Shown here: one piece after another, positions 61,616-64,000 of the stretch | How positions within the stretch are numbered: position 1 is the stretch's first letter | Layout: every line of letters starts with the position of its first letter | Assembly (NCBI RefSeq): GCF_024653915.1 | Contig: NZ_JANLGY010000005.1 | Location: forward strand, 124,001-188,000 | Origin: Sulfuricaulis sp. | GTDB lineage: Bacteria > Pseudomonadota > Gammaproteobacteria > Acidiferrobacterales > Sulfurifustaceae | Length of the DNA stretch: 64,000 nt | Direction: 5' to 3' | The notes under the pieces: model-generated | The model's database searches: none | What the model was told of the DNA's origin: nothing | The model's input: the letters and a program-made list of their open reading frames with translations, nothing else | Translations under genes and position numbers: made by a program

Positions 61616-63442
61616 ATGTCTACACGTCGAAATTTTCTGACCATGCCGAATCTGCCGCGTCGGCGGTTTCTCCGTGGTCTCGCCGCGGGTGGTGTTCTGA
61701 TGGGACTGTCGCCTTGGCTCAAGCCGGAGTGGGCGCACGCGGCCGATACTGCCACGGGCAGCGCCCCGGTACTCACCGGCACCGAGTTCGATCTCACGAT
61801 CGCGGAAACGCCGGTCAATTTCACCGGCACGCCGCGCATGGCCACCACCATCAATGGTTCGATTCCGGGACCCGTGTTGCGCTGGCGACAGGGCGATACC
61901 GTCACGCTCCGGGTCACCAACCGGCTGGCCGTGGATACATCCATACACTGGCACGGCATCCTGCTGCCGTTCCAGATGGATGGTGTGCCGGGTATCAGCT
62001 TCCCGGGCATTCGGCCCGGCGAGACCTTCACCTATCGCTTCAGGGTCGTGCAGTCCGGGACCTATTGGTATCACTCCCACTCCGGTATGCAGGAGCAGAC
62101 CGGCATGTACGGCGCCGTCATCATCGATCCGCCCGGCAAGGATCCGATCCACGCTGATCGCGAGTACGTGGTGCAGCTGTCCGACTGGACCGACGAACAC
62201 CCGATGCGGGTGCTCAGCAAGCTAAAGATGCAGAGCGACTATTACAATTTCAACCAGCCGACGACGGCTGAGTTTTTTCGTGACGTGTCCCAGGACGGCG
62301 TATCGGCCGCGCTGGCGAAGCGGCGCATGTGGAACCAGATGCGCATGAACCCGACCGATCTGGCTGACATATCCGCCTACAGTTACACCTATCTCATGAA
62401 CGGCGTCACGCCGGCCGGTAACTGGACCGGCCTGTTCCGCCCGGGCGAGAAAGTGCGGCTGCGTTTCATCAATTCCGGCGCCATGACGTTTTTCGACGTG
62501 CGCATCCCTGGCCTCAAGATGACGGTGGTGCAGGCCGATGGCCAGAACGTCGATCCGGTCACGGTCGATGAAATCCGCCTCGGGGTGGCCGAGACCTACG
62601 ATGTGATCGTCACACCCAAAGACGACGCGTACACAATCTTTGCCCAATCCATGGATCGCACCGGGCATGCCCTCGGCACCCTGGCCGTGCGCGCCGGCAT
62701 GACGGCCGCTGTGCCGGCCATGGACAAGCCTGAGCCACTCACCATGGGAGACATGATGGGTGACATGGGCGGCGGTACGGGCGGAATGGATCACAGCGCT
62801 GCACAGGGACGTGCGAGTGCCGCGGGAGGCGGGACGCCGGGAGCGGCCGCTCACGGTGGCATGGCCATGGATCACAGCCAGCACGCCATAGGTGGCGGGA
62901 TGGCCATGGGTGCCGGCACTGTACGTGTGCGCCATGCCAAGTCCGAGTACGGTCCCAGCGTCGATATGCGCGTGGACACGCCGCGCACCAACCTCGATGA
63001 CCCGGGCATCGGCCTGCGCAACAACGGCCGGCGCGTGCTCACCTACGCCGAACTGCACACCATCGGCGGTCCGCTCGATAAGCGCAAAGCCGAGCGGGAG
63101 ATCGAGCTGCACCTCACCGGCAACATGGAGCGCTATTCATGGTCGTTCGACGGACTGGAGTTCGGCCGGTCCACGCCGGTGCATTTCCGCCACGGCGAGC
63201 AGCTGCGCGTGATCCTGGTCAACGACACCATGATGACCCATCCGATGCACATGCACGGCATGTGGAGCGAGCTGGAGAGTCCCGACGGACGCTTTCAGGT
63301 ACGCAAGCACACCATCAATGTGCAGCCGGCGCAGCGCGTGAGCTTCCTCGTCACCGCCGACGCCCTCGGCCGCTGGGCCTGGCATTGTCATCTGTTGCTG
63401 CACATGGATGCCGGCATGTTCCGTGAAATCGTCGTGGCTTGA
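61616..63442 (+). CDS. copA: copper resistance multicopper oxidase CopA
   Basis: 608 residues from the ATG at 61616 after CGGGAGAG. Periplasmic cuprous oxidase exported folded by Tat: PRRRFLRGLAAGGVLMG is the twin-arginine signal, with a second motif STRRNFL at the very start. Copper ligands: HWHG (H111, H113), HSH (H153, H155), HPMHMHG and HCHLLLHMDAGM at the C-terminus. A Met/His-rich loop (MDHS...MAMDHSQHA) lies between 390 and 430, and residues 395-412 of it are the in-frame repeat (AAQGRASAAGGGTPGAA). Followed after 29 bases by copB. Confidence 0.94.
   Translation: MSTRRNFLTMPNLPRRRFLRGLAAGGVLMGLSPWLKPEWAHAADTATGSAPVLTGTEFDLTIAETPVNFTGTPRMATTINGSIPGPVLRWRQGDTVTLRVTNRLAVDTSIHWHGILLPFQMDGVPGISFPGIRPGETFTYRFRVVQSGTYWYHSHSGMQEQTGMYGAVIIDPPGKDPIHADREYVVQLSDWTDEHPMRVLSKLKMQSDYYNFNQPTTAEFFRDVSQDGVSAALAKRRMWNQMRMNPTDLADISAYSYTYLMNGVTPAGNWTGLFRPGEKVRLRFINSGAMTFFDVRIPGLKMTVVQADGQNVDPVTVDEIRLGVAETYDVIVTPKDDAYTIFAQSMDRTGHALGTLAVRAGMTAAVPAMDKPEPLTMGDMMGDMGGGTGGMDHSAAQGRASAAGGGTPGAAAHGGMAMDHSQHAIGGGMAMGAGTVRVRHAKSEYGPSVDMRVDTPRTNLDDPGIGLRNNGRRVLTYAELHTIGGPLDKRKAEREIELHLTGNMERYSWSFDGLEFGRSTPVHFRHGEQLRVILVNDTMMTHPMHMHGMWSELESPDGRFQVRKHTINVQPAQRVSFLVTADALGRWAWHCHLLLHMDAGMFREIVVA
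62798..62850 (+). repeat. in-frame coding repeat element, copy B (in copA)
   Basis: 53 bp beginning GCTGCACAGGGACGTGCGAG and ending GAGCGGCCGC, giving AAQGRASAAGGGTPGAA. It sits directly after MDHS in the Met/His-rich loop. Same reading frame as the copies at 60228 and 63595. Confidence 0.85.
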
Positions 63443-63471
63443 TGCGGCGCAACCGAATAACGGAGAATGAA

Positions 63472-64000
63472 ATGATGAATAGCAAATATATTTTTATCGC
63501 CGCCGCGACGGTGTTCTGGATGTCCAGCGCCTGGGCGCAGGAACCGGCAACGCCGGCGATGCCGGAAATGGATCACAGTCAGATGGACCACAGCGATGTA
63601 CAGGGACGTACAAGTGTCGCGGAAGACAGGATGTCGGGAGCGACCAAGATGGGTCATGGTCCCGTGTCAGAATCGACGCCACAGGTGGACCATGACATGG
63701 GCAGCATGGATCACGGGTCCATGCAGGGAGGTTCGCCGCCTCCCGATGCGCGCGATCCGCATGCCTATTCCGGGGGTTATACCCTCCCTCCGGACCGGCC
63801 GTTGCGGATGGCGGACGAGCACAATTTTGGATCGCTAATGATTGATCGTCTTGAAAGAGTGCGCACGCGTGACAATTCGTCCACGGTCTATGACTTGCAG
63901 GCTTGGTACGGCCGGACTTATGACCGCGTCGTACTCAAGGCCGAAGGCGATGTAGATGACGGAAAACTCCAGGATGCGCACACGCAAATGCTGTGGGGGC
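63472..64000 (+). CDS. copB: copper resistance outer-membrane protein CopB (partial, 3' end outside window)
   Basis: First 176 residues. Signal peptide MMNSKYIFIAAATVFWMSSA ending WAQ, then a Met/His-rich copper-binding region (MPEMDHSQMDHS, MGSMDHGSMQGG), then the barrel domain start RPLRMADEHNFGSLMIDRLE and VYDLQAWYGRTYDRVVLKAE, typical of CopB/PcoB. Residues 42-59 are the repeat peptide DVQGRTSVAEDRMSGAT. GGAG lies six bases before the first of two ATGs. Confidence 0.92.
   Translation, partial: MMNSKYIFIAAATVFWMSSAWAQEPATPAMPEMDHSQMDHSDVQGRTSVAEDRMSGATKMGHGPVSESTPQVDHDMGSMDHGSMQGGSPPPDARDPHAYSGGYTLPPDRPLRMADEHNFGSLMIDRLERVRTRDNSSTVYDLQAWYGRTYDRVVLKAEGDVDDGKLQDAHTQMLWG
63595..63647 (+). 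repeat. in-frame coding repeat element, copy C (in copB)
   Basis: Begins GATGTACAGGGACGTACAAG, exactly as copy A for 20 bases, then diverges at several positions and reaches GGGAGCGACC. Directly after MDHS, as in copA. Confidence 0.8.

Noticed and set aside
62222-63112. 296-codon minus-strand frame in copA
   Set aside because: Antisense shadow of the multicopper oxidase; no ribosome-binding site.

Overview
The window looks like chromosomal DNA of a GC-rich, autotrophic proteobacterium, most likely a gammaproteobacterium of the sulfur- or iron-oxidising kind. The reasons are a glutamate-cysteine ligase of the type first described in acidithiobacilli, a complete Pil-Chp (twitching) chemosensory operon with a single very long ChpA, and a red-type (form IC) RuBisCO operon with its CbbX activase, flanked by a Calvin-cycle gene cluster. 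The assignment is inference from gene content only.

Layout. 1-1.2 kb: gshA (minus, cut by the window edge). 1.6-11.8 kb: pilG-pilH-pilI-pilJ-chpA and two CheW-like genes, all plus, tightly packed. 11.9-24.4 kb: an accessory island of small exported proteins. It holds five tandem paralogues that share a signal peptide, a start-of-mature motif (QSPREQL) and a TPR-like segment but have unrelated-looking C-termini, each preceded by the same hairpin repeat. It also holds an ankyrin-TPR hybrid, a second two-member family of which one copy carries a papain-like/C39-like Cys-His-Asp domain, and an IS3-family element sitting in a dispersed repeat. 24.5-27.5 kb: bioA, a thioredoxin-fold protein and an inositol-monophosphatase-family enzyme. 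27.9-35 kb: tkt-gap-pgk-pyk-fba, closed by a strong terminator. 35.5-41 kb: cbbR divergent from cbbL-cbbS-cbbX, then two odd genes, one an aldolase-like/Dabb fusion.

41-46.5 kb: LTA-synthase-like sulfatase and PAP2 phosphatase; a candidate toxin-antitoxin pair (Panacea/DUF4065-like protein overlapping a possible PemK-like protein); TerC. 46.7-51.5 kb: a patchwork of lipocalin, small exported proteins, a collagen-like lipoprotein, an AT-rich PqiA-like gene, a gene and its truncated duplicate, and a HigBA module. 51.6-54.8 kb (minus): ABC-2 exporter, MoaD-like protein, beta-propeller protein. 54.9-61 kb: GFA-family pseudogene, purE, pyrC, Nudix-ThiE fusion, SemiSWEET, purC and an FAD oxidoreductase. 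61.2-64 kb: copper resistance operon (Cys-rich small protein, copA multicopper oxidase, copB cut by the edge).

The least expected signal is a roughly 50-bp element present inside three coding genes (FAD oxidoreductase, copA, copB). It is always read in the same frame, giving a peptide like DVQGRTSAAGGRMPGAA. It contains an imperfect hairpin and has no stop codon in any of six frames, which resembles the protein-coding palindromic elements known from Rickettsia. No tRNA, rRNA or CRISPR array was seen.
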